NCBI RefSeq assembly: GCF_000372725.1
Contig: NW_005199045.1
Location: 18,785-82,784 of the forward strand
Length of the DNA stretch: 64,000 nucleotides
Direction of reading: 5' to 3'
Source of the DNA: Emiliania huxleyi CCMP1516
Lineage: Eukaryota; Haptophyta; Isochrysidales; Noelaerhabdaceae
Shown one piece after another: positions 53,104-63,599 of this stretch. Position numbers and translations under genes: made by a program. The notes below the pieces were generated by a model. It did not search any database, had not been told where the DNA came from, and saw only the letters and a program-made list of their open reading frames with translations. Each line of letters starts with the position of its first letter. Position 1 is the stretch's first letter.

Positions 53104-53210
53104 CCAGTATCTGCAGTATCTGCGGTATCTGCAGTATCTGCAGTATCTGCAGTATCTGCAGTATCTGCAGTATCTGCAGTATCTGTCTGCAGTATCTGTG
53201 GTCTGCAGTA
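53104..53210. repeat. CAGTATCTG minisatellite
   Basis: About eleven copies of the 9-bp unit CAGTATCTG with a few variants. Confidence 0.9.
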
Positions 53211-53535
53211 TCCGCGGTGTCCGGGTTGTCTGTGGCAACAGGCGGTGTGGGGTGTGGCGGCACCACCCTCGCAGCCCAGATCTGCAGCCGCTGGTTGACA
53301 GTCGCTGGTTTAAAAAGACACATCTAAACCCGGCTGACGCCGGCCTTACACTTTTCCTAACAAGCCTCTACTGCTTCGTTGTCCGTCGTCTGCTGCTGTA
53401 CAATTTTGGCCTCTTCTCCTTCGCAAGGGCCCCGCCCCCAGCGAGGGGGGGGCGGGGCCGCGCAGGGGTCCTCTAGTGCCAAACAAACGGGAAAACTATT
53501 ACATGCAACCTCGCCGACGGCCGCCCCCGTCCATT

Positions 53536-54309
53536 ATGCACACATCGCAGGTTCGTGCAGTGATGTCGCTGGCGCTCGCCGTCGGCGTACACGCGACGTG
53601 CAATCCGTTTTGTGAGGACAAGACGCAGGGCTGGGATAAAAAGTGCGACTGGGGTGGCTGCTACAGCTGCACCGAGTGCTCCGCCCCTGCGCCGGTGTGC
53701 AAGCCGTTTTGTGAGGACAAGACGCAGGCTTGGGATGACAAGTGCACCTGGACGGGCTGCACCGGCTGCACCGAGTGCATCGTCCCTGAGCCGGTGTGCA
53801 AGCCGTTTTGTGAGGACAAGACGCAGGCTTGGGATGACAAGTGCACCTGGGGGGGCTGCAGCGGCTGCACCGAGTGCTCCGTCCCTGCGCCGGTGTGCAA
53901 GCCGTTTTGTGAGGACAAGACGCAGGCTTGGGATGACAAGTGCACCTGGACGGGCTGCACCGGCTGCACCGAGTGCCTGGCCCCTTTGCCGTCGGCGCCG
54001 CCCCCCACACCGCCGACTCCGACCGACCCTCCCTCCCTCCCTCCCTCACCGTCGGCGCCGCCCCCCACACCGCCGCCTCCGACGCCACCACCGCCGTCGC
54101 CCCCAGCGGTGTGCAAGCCGTTTTGTGAGGAGAAGACGCAGAACTGGGGTGACAAGTGCTCCTGGGGGGGCTGCAACGGCTGCTCCGAGTGCGGCATGTG
54201 CAAGCCGTTTTGTGAGGACAAGACGCAGGACTGGGGCAACAAGTGCACCTGGGGGGGCTGCAACGGCTGCTCCGAGTGCTTCGTCCCTCCGCCGCCACCG
54301 GCAAATTAG
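53536..54309 (+). CDS. Secreted six-repeat cysteine-rich protein
   Basis: The ATG at 53536 gives a signal peptide (MHTSQVRAVMSLALAVGVHA) followed by six copies of a 26-30 residue unit, CKPFCEDKTQAWDDKCTW then GCTGCTEC, with six cysteines spaced C-x3-C-x11-C-x4-C-x2-C-x2-C. Four copies come first, then a Pro-rich linker (PPPTPPPPTPPPPSPP) and two more copies. At DNA level copies two to four are nearly identical, so the array expanded recently. It is probably disulphide-bonded and exported to the cell surface or a vesicle. The frame is also open upstream to 53476 without need. I know no function for this repeat. Confidence 0.8.
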   Translation: MHTSQVRAVMSLALAVGVHATCNPFCEDKTQGWDKKCDWGGCYSCTECSAPAPVCKPFCEDKTQAWDDKCTWTGCTGCTECIVPEPVCKPFCEDKTQAWDDKCTWGGCSGCTECSVPAPVCKPFCEDKTQAWDDKCTWTGCTGCTECLAPLPSAPPPTPPTPTDPPSLPPSPSAPPPTPPPPTPPPPSPPAVCKPFCEEKTQNWGDKCSWGGCNGCSECGMCKPFCEDKTQDWGNKCTWGGCNGCSECFVPPPPPAN

Positions 54310-54648
54310 TCTAGCGTGCGTGCAGCGGTGGCTCGGAGCGTCAGCGCTCTGGGCCACGGCCTGTTGCGGGCCCATTCCGGCACGGGCCCCCGAAGGCAGC
54401 GCTGTCAGCCCACGTCTCTGCCATCGTTGAACGACAACGAGATGAGAGCTGTGATCCGTGTGTGTACACTGTGTGTGTACACTAATCGTGCGTGAGGATG
54501 GGCGGGTACTCGGATGAGGAGTGTCTGATTGTGGCAGTCTAGCGTGCGTGCAGCGGTGGCTCGGAGCGTCAGCGCTCTGGGCCACGGCCTGTGGCCGGCT
54601 CATTCCGGCACGGGGCCCCCGAAGGCAGCGCTGTCAGCCCACGTCTCA
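54308..54648 (+). repeat. Pair of 113-bp direct repeats downstream of the Cys-rich gene
   Basis: 54308-54421 and 54537-54648 (AGTCTAGCGTGCGTGCAGCG ... CAGCCCACGTCTC) differ at only a few bases. The first begins within the stop codon of the Cys-rich gene, so both are probably in or near its 3' untranslated region. Confidence 0.9.
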
Positions 54649-54737
54649 GTCCCGACACGATTTGTATTCTTACTCAAACTTAATAGGCGCTCAAGACAAT
54701 AGTATGCGTGTTATGACTATGATGATGATCGCCTCCA

Positions 54738-54990
54738 TAGCCCTGAGAAATTTTAGCGACCGGGTAAGCTGAAACGCGAATTGTGGGTGACTGGGTAAAC
54801 TGATTTGTCAGTTTTTTGATGAAATTACTGCTGAGCAGGAAAATCGTTGCCGGGTAATCTGGACGAGAAACTTGGTCGACCGGGTAATCTGCCCTGAGAA
54901 ATTTTAGCGACCGGGTAACGTAAGCTGAAACATGAATTGTGGGAGACTGTGGGTAAACTGGTTTCACGGAAATCGCGCTAAGCAGGAAAA
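54738..54990. repeat. Direct repeats around TTTTAGCGACCGGGTAA
   Basis: CCTGAGAAATTTTAGCGACC occurs at 54740 and 54892, each followed by related sequence (GGGTAA, GAATTGTGGG, GGGTAAACTG). The region is AT-richer than its surroundings and holds no gene. Confidence 0.75.
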
Positions 54991-55370
54991 AAGCGCTCCG
55001 TCCAGCGGTGCGGCCGCAACGCTCCCTCCCCCCGTGCTCGCAGGCCGCGCCGCGCTGCGAGAGAGGAGTGGTCGGCAAGCTACCTGCCTTGCCTACAGTA
55101 CGTGTCGGCAGACGTGCCACAGCCGATAGCGCAATACCGACGAGGCCGACGCCGTGCCCCCGCATTTCCGCGGTGGGCGCGCGCTGTGGCAGCGCAAGCC
55201 TCGAGGGTGGCTGGGCTCGTGGCGCGCCTGGTCGTCAACTCGCACCAGCGGCGGGGGCTAGGGGCCGCTTTTTGACGAGCTGCCTTGGCACAGGAGAGAG
55301 AGGCCGGCTTCCGCGAGCGACCCGATCGCTTGATGCTGTCGGACCACTGCTAGGGTGCTCACAGGGCCCA

Positions 55371-55452
55371 AAAGAATTTTACAACAAAACTCCCTCGCAC
55401 AACACTGGGCACGGGACTGGCGCGCACTGGCACTAACACAGGTACACCAAAA
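55371..55452 (-). repeat. Single inverted copy of the 80-bp unit
   Basis: Reverse complement of the unit in 33728-33967 (GGTACACC ... GGCACTAACACAG). Confidence 0.85.
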
Positions 55453-56063
55453 GAAAATAGCTTTAGCTTCAAAAAGGGACGCACAAGGCAAATCTGATGT
55501 TGGAGTGTTCCAATAGGAAGAGGGCCTCTTCCGTTGGGGGACCGAGTGACTAGGAAACGAGGGTTTCCCATTGTGAGTCGCTCGAGCACGAGCGTGACAC
55601 TGCACTTGGCGCCGAGCGGCCGCGGCTCAGAGACCTTGTGCAGGCCTACCCTCATTGAGTGCACCGGTCCGGACCGATGGCGCTCGGTGTGGAGCAAGCA
55701 AGACCCCCCCCCCCCCCCCCATCGGCGCGCGCCCGACCTTTGAACGGCCGCCAGGAGCACCAAGAGGACTCCTCATGGCTGCACTCAAGGGGGCTTCGAC
55801 CGGCCTCGGCTGGGGGGGCGGGTTGTCCCGGTTGCGGACGCCTTCTGCAGAGCCCCCTGGGATGGGGTCAGCACCCCAAAACTGCCCCTCGGCGGCATAC
55901 AGCACTGCCAGCCAGCCTCTTCCTCCTCCTCAAGGGCTGTACTATGGCCATATTGCGCCGCCTCCTACTGGCAGCCGGGCGGGCGCGCGCCGCGCGCGCC
56001 TCGGCGCGCGCACGGCTCGCAAAGTTCGAACGAGTACGAGTACTGCCGCCTGGCCGCCTCAAG

Positions 56064-56230
56064 GCTGCCGGGCGGCAGTTATTACTCGCCTCGCAAGGCG
56101 CGCACCGGCTGCTCTGGCTGCTGCGCCGGCACAATCTCAATATCTCGACTCTCCAACACGAAGTGCTGCGATGGGGCTTGCGCCATTTCTTTTTTCCTTT
56201 CTTTTTTTTGGGCCCCGTGGGCACCCTACC
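56064..56230 (+). repeat. Dispersed repeat, uninterrupted copy
   Basis: Contiguous version of the repeat split in two at 46569-46995. It includes a T-rich run (56186-56210). No protein is supportable across 54.9-57.0 kb apart from such repeats and low-complexity GC-rich sequence. Confidence 0.8.
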
Positions 56231-57098
56231 ACTGCTCCAAGACGAGCGTGGTATGATAGGAGCGAGCGTGGAGCGAGGCGCCGAGCGAAGGGGAGAGAGA
56301 GCGATCCGATCCGACACGACACGAGCGACCCGACCCGACACGACACGCGTTTTTTCTGAAGGTGCCGCTCGCGGCTTTAACTTCCATTCTGCGATTATTT
56401 TCGACAGAAAGAGAAAAACGCGTATCCGTATTTGAAAAGCAGGTGGGGGGACGGGAAGTCCGTCGGCGTTGCCGCGCTCGTGCGGCAATAGCCGGGTGGA
56501 GGGGGGAGCGTGCCGGACGGGGCGACGTCGCGCCGTCCGATGGTCTGCTGCCCCGCGCAGCAACCGTCGGGCGACGACCCGGGGGCCAAAAACCCGGCGA
56601 CGACGGCGCTCTGGATGGGGCGTGACCTCCTGCCTCCAACCTCCTTCCTTTTTTGAGCAGGTGTGCCGCCGCGCGAGCGACGCTCCGAGATCGCCCGAGC
56701 GCGGCGCGGCCCCGAGATTGCCCGAGACAGCGCGAGATCGCCCGAGATCGCGCGGCGCGGCCCGAGGCGAGGTGGATGGGTTGGGAGCGAAGGGGCGGAA
56801 GTGTTCAGTGCGGTAGATGGTAAGCTCGGGGCGCGTGAGCCGGACTTGTGAGCCGGACGGCTTTCATTTCTCTCTGCGTTCTTGCACATGGAGTGCAAGA
56901 TACTCGGCTGTCCTTCCCAAACTGTCACTCCCCTTTCTCCCGGCCGGGGTGGGGCGCGCGCGGGGGGGCGGCGGGCGTGCGGCGAGTGTGCGGGATGTCT
57001 GTGGGCCCGAGAGCGACATCGTCTATGCCATGTCCGCCTTGCGCGTTTGTTTCATACATCGAAGGCTAAGCTCAAAAGAGATTTCCGCAATTTCAAAC

Positions 57099-58239
57099 AT
57101 GTCGGACTCGAAGGAGAAGGAGAAGGAGAACGCCCCACTGCCGCCGCCGCCCACCGCGCTCGCAAACGTCAAGCGCTCCCTCCTCGAGAAGAAGCGCGCG
57201 CTCTCTGCGCTCGGCACGTCCCTCTTCCATCCGCCGGCCTATGAGGACTACGTCGGCACGCCCCACGCCATCAAGCGCAAGCGGGCCAGGGCGGCCGCCA
57301 AGCGGCACAGCGCCTTGGTCGAGGCAGCGGAGGTGGGCTCGTCGCCCGGCGAGGTAGACGCCGCGTCCAAGATCGACTGGCCGAGCGAGGTGCGCGCCGA
57401 GCTCGCCGGCGCGCAGCGCAGCATCAAGCTGGCCGTCTCCGAGGTTGCCTCGCGAGCGGACCACCAGGCGGACCGCCTGTTTGACGCCCTCGACTCGGTC
57501 GCCCGTCGCGTCAAGGACGGGGCAAACAGCCTGAAGGCAAAATTGCCCATCAGCGCCACGCCCGTCGGCGGCGGCGGCGACGTCGTGCAGAGCGGCGTCG
57601 CGTCAGTCATCGGCAGTGCGGCATCCGCCGCCGCCGCCGCCGCCGCCGCCGCCGAGGGCGCCGCCGCTGGTGCGGGCAGGGCTGCAGAGGCGGCGGCCGC
57701 AGCGGCTGGGGAGCGGATGGAGGAGCTGGCCAGCGCAGCCGCTGTGGCGACAGACGCGGCCGAAGCGGCGGCAGGCCACGCGGCGGCGGCGGCGGCGCAG
57801 GCGGCGGCGGCGGCGCAGGCGGCCACCGACGAGGCGGCAAAGGCGGCGGCAGAGGCGGCGGCCGACGCGGCGGCGGCGGCGGCGGACGCGGCGGTGTTGG
57901 TGAGCACGGCACTTGAGGGCACAGTCGAGGAGACGGCAGGCGCCATCAAGGCGCGCGCAACCCGTAGATCGAAGGGTCGGAGTGGCCCGCTGAGCCCTGG
58001 TCTGACAGGAAGCACCTGACAGTGCCTGACCGTCGGACAGCGCTGACAGCACTTCCTCTGACAGCCTCCAAACGTGGCCACATCTACTGCAGGTGATCCT
58101 CGAGGAGGGCGCAGAGTCTGTCGAGCAGCAGCTCGAGGCGGCCGAGTCGGCACTCAGTGCGACGGTGAGCACGGCGGCGGCGAGCATCGAGGCGGTCGTC
58201 GGCGCGGGGCTGGGCTTCGATGGCGCCGACGCTGAGTAG
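57099..58239 (+). CDS. Alanine-rich amphipathic-helix protein, unknown
   Basis: Two exons (57099-57950 and 58093-58239) give 332 residues in frame across a GC-AG intron. The start is charged (MSDSKEKEKENAPLP), followed by VKRSLLEKKRALSALGTSLF, a basic patch (IKRKRARAAAKRH), a helical region (QRSIKLAVSEVASRADHQAD) and about 130 residues of Ala-rich repeats (EAAKAAAEAAADAAAAAADA). The end is VEQQLEAAESALSATVSTAA. The pattern resembles LEA-type or lipid-droplet and apolipoprotein-like helices, so a membrane- or lipid-surface protein is likely. Note the CCGCCG run at 57628-57650 that encodes part of the Ala tract. Confidence 0.7.
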
Positions 58240-59596
58240 GAGCAGCGGGTTCCAGACGACCCACGGTGCGAGCCTTGGCAAAGGCATTGTACTCTCGGAC
58301 GCCGGAGAGCGACTGAGAGCGAACTCCCTCTCGATCCCTCGCAGCACAGTGAGTGCGGGGGTTTCCTGTGGATCTCTCTCTCTCTCACTCTGATTCTGAT
58401 GAGATGATATCGCCCTCACACACGAGGGTCGAGCGTGTGTCTCTCCACGGCACTGTGCGTATAACGTATAAAGGACGATTGGGAGTATATTCTAACGTGT
58501 TAAACCGTAAACGTGTGTCACTTGAGAGGCAAACCCCACTTTGGGACCTATTTGAGGCGGTGTGACGGCTCTCACAGGGCACGGGAAGCTCGCCCGCCGT
58601 GTCTGCGTGGCCCGCCCGACCCGCGGGGAACGGCGCGCGCCCCTCCCGGCGGAGCTGGGTGCGGCAGACGGGCCCACGGGTCGGTTCCGGTCCGATTTGG
58701 GGCCGTTCTGTCTATAGTTATGGGTCAAAATCGAGCTAGACAGTTAAATATCTCGCCCCCACGGATGAAACTTTTTGAATTTTCTGGCCACGATCGTCGA
58801 CCGGGCCCGTGAGGCCACGGGAACGCCCTCGGATTGTACAGCACCCTCCACTAGCCACAACCGTGGGCCCTCAACCGCGTATCGGTGTCGCCGCAAAATA
58901 GCCTTCAGACGCTGTCCAGTCGTTATAAATCGGCCAATCTGGCCCCTCTGCCACAAGTTTTGCTTTGGGACGCACCGTAGCACGGTGGAGTCGAGATCCG
59001 GCGCGCAACCATCAAAAGTTTCATCAATCGGGCCCGGCTAGACCTGCCACCGGAGGCGCGCAAAATGGAGGCGATTTTGTGGTGGTAAAGCGCAAGATGG
59101 CCAGAACGGGGCGCCGCGCGCTCGGGAGCGCTCGCCGCTCGCAGGCCAACTCCTCCCCAGCACGGTGCGTGCGTGCGCTCAGGTTGAACTCGATGCCGCG
59201 ACTTCACAGCCTCCGCCGTGAAGCTTGCAGCACGCCGAGGGCGGACGCTTTTCGGCGCCATGGTTTTGGCGCAGCGCTTCGCCGGCTGTCATCCCAGTCC
59301 ATGGTCGCTCCACATCGATTCCCAGGCGTGCCCGCACGCTCCTCAGGGGAGTGGGCACGCCTCTTGCTATCCTGAAGCGCGCGTCAAGCCCGCTCGACCG
59401 TGAGCTTGCTCAGCGAACAGTTTTTCAACAGACGTTGAGCGACGGGCGTGAATCTCCCACACACTCGCCAACTCCTGACTGAGCAGGCCTAGTACCCACG
59501 TGATAGCCCCACTGATCCATCCCATGCGATCAGGCGCCGCTCGGACCCCATCTTCGAGCAGGATTCCTCGCGGCAACACAACTCGGCGCTCTCGAT
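58240..59596. other. Intergenic region
   Basis: No supportable gene. GATGAAACTTTTTGA at 58764-58778 is nearly the inverse of TCAAAAGTTTCATC at 59012-59025, a possible inverted repeat some 260 bp across. The stretch is less GC-rich than most of the window. Confidence 0.45.
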
Positions 59597-60467
59597 GTGC
59601 GCGCTAGGCAGTCTCAACGCCGATTACTGCCGAGCGCGCACGACTCGTCGGCGTACCGGCGTGCCGCTGGCATACTACGCGACGGTGGAGGCGCGTGGGC
59701 TTGCTCAAAAGGCATGCATCTGTCGGAGAGTGTGCCGCAAGACCTGATGTGCCTCCGCTCCAGGTGTGTGGCAGTTCGATGGATCCAGCCCAGCGACCTC
59801 CACGTGACGATTGAGGACTGCTCTTCCCCTTCGGCCGAGCCTCCAGTCCCTGCCACCGTGCACTGGCGCCAGCGAGCTGCGTTTACATCCAGCACGCGCG
59901 ATCGGCAGTCGAGTTACAACCCGCAGCTGTGCTGTGTGCGCGCGCACTCGAAAGTGGTTCGGCGATCTCTCGGCGACCACTCGTCGACTCGCGCTCGGAC
60001 GCGAGGTGCGTGCTCGCCTGCCTCCCCCGGGAAGGACACGGCCATTTCCAGCGAGATCTGTGGAATCATCCTCACCACCCTGCCCTCACGCCACCCAACC
60101 CGTCCGGCTGCTGCCATACTGGGACGTGAGTGCAATATTTGTGCTGCCCTCGCCATCCGACGCGTGTGCTCCGCTCCCTGCAGGCGGGGATCGCCGTCGC
60201 GCACCAACACGCTTCGTCCGGGAGGCGCGCGGCGCGACCCGCGTTGCGAGAGCGTCGGCGGAGCCCGCGTGCTGGCCCTCTCCGGGACCGCCGCCGGGGC
60301 CCAGAGGGCGCAGATTCGGCCCCCCAGGGTCAAAGAGGGCGGTTCTGACACCGCCAAGCGGTGCTTTCGTGGACCCCACGAGCTCGCGTTCATCCCTTCA
60401 AAAATATTTATTTACCCGCAGTTTGCCTCAAGTGGTGTGTAAACGTGCCTCAATGCTCAAAATCTAA
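59597..60467 (+). other. Possible coding region, unresolved
   Basis: Plus-strand frames are long but switch; short phrases look protein-like (RVTTRSCAVCARTRKWFGDL, REGHGHFQRDLWNHPHHPA, PYWDVSAIFVLPSPSD). They could be exons of one gene such as an exostosin-like glycosyltransferase, but I cannot join them or name a domain. Confidence 0.25.
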
Positions 60468-60770
60468 AGACTAAACACGATCGATAACGAAAAAAACTTT
60501 GATGTTTGAAAGTTTGATCTCTCAGCGTAAGGACGTAAGTGCGTACCACGGTACAGCGATTGCACTTATAGTAACAAACTTAGATGCCACACACGCTTTT
60601 CCGCCATATCACTGTGGTTGAAGTCGCTTATTTTGTGTGCGCGTGGAGACAGCCCCCCCCCCACACACACACCCACACACCCACACACCCACACACCACA
60701 CGCTTTAGCCTCAACGCCGCTGGCACTGCCTGCCGCACTCCGGGTGTAGTGTCGCAAACCCGCTCGGGCT

Positions 60771-63430
60771 TCAGCAATAATCGCCCACGGGGTAGTCTCC
60801 TCGCGGGTAGGGAGAGACCATCGTGAAGCCAGGCGAGTCCGGCGCGTAGGGCCGATCGCATCCACATCCACGACGTGCGCTCTCCGGAGGGCTATGGAGC
60901 GCGAGGTCGCCAATCTCCTCCGACGAGAGGTAAACCGAATCTTCGCCGAGGGCGCAGTCGCGGTCAGCCAGCCTCGCACACTCGGCAGCTGCAGTGCTCG
61001 TGCCCTCTCCCGTGAATCCGGCCGCAACGGTGCACTCCCCTGTGCGGGTCGTACCCTCATTAGACGCGGTGCTCGCCTGGCCGCGCAGCGAAACGCTAAG
61101 TGGCGACGACCGGCTCGTAGAGCAAACGCCTCGCTTGAGAGCCTCGCCGGCGGGCGGCCGACGCAAGTAAGGGCGATCACCGCAGGCAAGCTGAGTGCGG
61201 CTGTCCTGCATGAGGTGCTCATCTGGCTCCAAAGTGTGCAAACACGCGACGAGGCGGGCACGGTCGCGAGTGACGGCGGCGAGGCGATCTCGCAACACTC
61301 TAGCCTCAGCAGCAAGCGCCTCCTCCGACACCGCCGCCGTGCGCGACGAGAGCTCGAGCTCGGCCTCTGCCGCGAGTGCGGTAGCGCATTCACTCCGCGC
61401 CTGCGCCTAGTGACACGGCGGGCGAATCTCGGCGGCGGCGGGGTGACACGGGCGAGGCTCGGCGAGGCTCGGCGAGGCTCGGCAGAGGCGGGGCCGGGCG
61501 GCAAGGGGAAGGGAGGCGGAAAACCTATACCTGCGCCAGCCTCTCATGCACGGCGCCGCGCCGCAACGAGTCGGTCGAAGCGCGTGCGAGCGACAGCTCC
61601 TCCTGCGCAAGCTCCTGCTGAAGTAGGGATCACGCGTCCGGGTCATGTCATGGACGTGATTCCTTCTCGCCTCCAGCGCGCCTTCAGTAGCATTGCGGCG
61701 ACGGCGCGAGACTCGTAGAGTGCCGTAGTGAGTGAGCCCACCTCCGACTTGAGCGCCTGTGCGTACCATGGACGTGTCCAGCCGTGCGCTGCTAGGCTCC
61801 GCCGGCGCGGCTTTGCCTCGAGCCTCGGCGCAATCAATCACCTCGTCGCGTTCCCGCCGCGCCTGCAGCCCGTCAAAAAAGCTCGTGGTCAAATGATGCG
61901 TCGCAAGTGGCCGACCGCCACATTTACCTCGGCCAGCGTGCGGGTCGACTCCTCAAGCTTGCGGACAGCGTGCACGTGCTGGTCAGCGAGAAGCGACATG
62001 GCGGCCTCCGACGCGTGCCTCTGCTCGCCGCTCATCGCCGCCTCCCGTTCGGTTCGGACTCGCGCCTCCAGCTTAGCCTCCAGCCTAGCGTTGGACGTGC
62101 GCAGCGCGCCAAGCCGCTCGCGCGCGGCGGCCGCCTCGCGCGCCGTGCTGGCCTTCGCGCATGGGAAGAGGAGTCAGGAGCTGCCTTTCTCGTGCAAGCG
62201 AGGCAAGCTAGCGGCCTGTTGCTGCGCAGCACGCGACGCCGCCGCTTCCCGCTCAGCTTTTGCGTGCCGCCGGCAAGCGAGCAGCTCACTTAGGAGGCGC
62301 TCCTTGGCCTCGCCCTCCGCCGATGCCCTCTCGATTGCGGCCGCGGCCTATCCAACCACCGCCAGACTGAGGCGGGCCGTGCCCGCGCGCCACTCCTTCC
62401 TCGCCAGCACAACCTCCGCGCAGAGAGTTGCAGCGCGCTCCGCCAGCACCGCCCTCGCCCCCTCCGCCGCCTCTGCGGCGCGCCGCGTCGCGTCGAGCTC
62501 CGCCCGGAGCGCCTCCCCCTCCCTCGCACCATCAAGCCGCGCACGTAGCGCCTGTGCCTCATGTAGCGCCGCCGCAAGCGCATTCTTGGCGTCCACCGCA
62601 GAAGCCTCAGCCTCCACCCGAGCGATGCGCTCTTGCTCCACTGCACGCTGCGTCTGGCGAAGCTCCAGGGTCTGCGCCTCCAGCACTGCCCGCAGCCTCG
62701 CCGCAGACTCAGCCGCTTCAATAGCTGCTGTGGAAGCGCGGGCTTTCGCCACCTCAGCCGCCGCCTCGGCAGCTCCAGCAGCCGTGTCGGTTGAGATTTT
62801 ATCCGAGGAGGGGCTGTTGGCCCACCACGCCCGCTCACCGTCGTGGCCCATGTCGAGTTGCGGCTGCGAGATCGGTGCTAGCGGGACCGGCGGGGGTGGC
62901 TTCGCCTCTGTAGAGGGATTTTCATGTGCCGCAGCCCGCCGGCTTGCCCGTGCCAGCGCCTCGGCTGCAAGGTCGAGCCCCACGTGGTCATCAGCATCAG
63001 CATCGCTTCCAAAGCCGGCTTCGATAGTGGCGGTGGCAGCGGCGGTGGCGGCGGCAGTGGCGGTGGCGGCGGCGGCGGTGGCGGTAGCATAGTCGCAGCC
63101 GCCGACCGTAACCGTTGCGCAACGGCGAGGTGTCTCCCTCATCGCAAGCAGCCCCGCCACTCGTTCGCGCGTCGTTATGCTGCGCGCCGTCGGCGACGGT
63201 GCCCTCTCCCTCATCACCGCTGCCACCTCACCCTGCGAGAAGCCGTCCAGTTGGAGAAGCCGACGACCGCCACTTGGAGAGCTGTAAAGCGCCTCGGAGC
63301 CCGGGGCTGGGGCTGCCTTGCCAGCATATCCGGCCCAGCACGAGGCTGTCGGCGGCCTGGTTCCTTTTTTGCCGCCCGAGTCCGGAGTGGTACACGCGGA
63401 GCGGCGGGTCGCTAGCCCCAGTACACGCAT
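60771..63430 (-). CDS. Long coiled-coil protein, unknown
   Basis: Several minus-strand exons share strong heptad character: EAQTLELRQTQRAVEQERIA and LRARLDGAREGEALRAELDA (62.4-62.7 kb), RASAEGEAKERLLSELLACR (62.3 kb), ERLGALRTSNARLEAKLEAR and ADQHVHAVRKLEESTRTLAE (61.9-62.1 kb), LKSEVGSLTTALYESRAVAA (61.7 kb), SEEALAAEARVLRDRLAAVT (61.3 kb). The last exon ends at 60771 with a Tyr/Pro-rich tail (FTMVSPYPRGDYPVGDYC). An ATG at 63430 is a possible start. Such proteins are usually structural, for example basal-body or cytoskeletal, but nothing here fixes a function. Exon ends were not resolved to the base. A CTCGGCGAGG minisatellite near 61450-61490 marks an intron. Confidence 0.6.
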
Positions 63431-63599
63431 GTCTGCTCGTATTGCAAAGTTTCCGTACGCGCGCCGGGTGGCCGATTTGGTAGCCACGCGCCAGCTCCCC
63501 TTTTGTACAGACAACGTTTCGCGTCAACGCATGCGACGGGCAGCCGACAGATTTCTTCCTACCCGTCTTGGCTTTCGCCGTGGTTTCTTAGCTCGCCGG

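Noticed and set aside
57616-57912. Separate Pro- or Arg-rich small proteins over the Ala tract
   Set aside because: They are alternative readings of the CCG/GCG-rich codons that encode the poly-Ala helices of the 57099-58239 gene.
62348-63092. Plus-strand Ser/Ala-rich frame opposite the long coiled-coil gene
   Set aside because: The minus strand shows heptad repeats; the plus-strand frame is compositional only.
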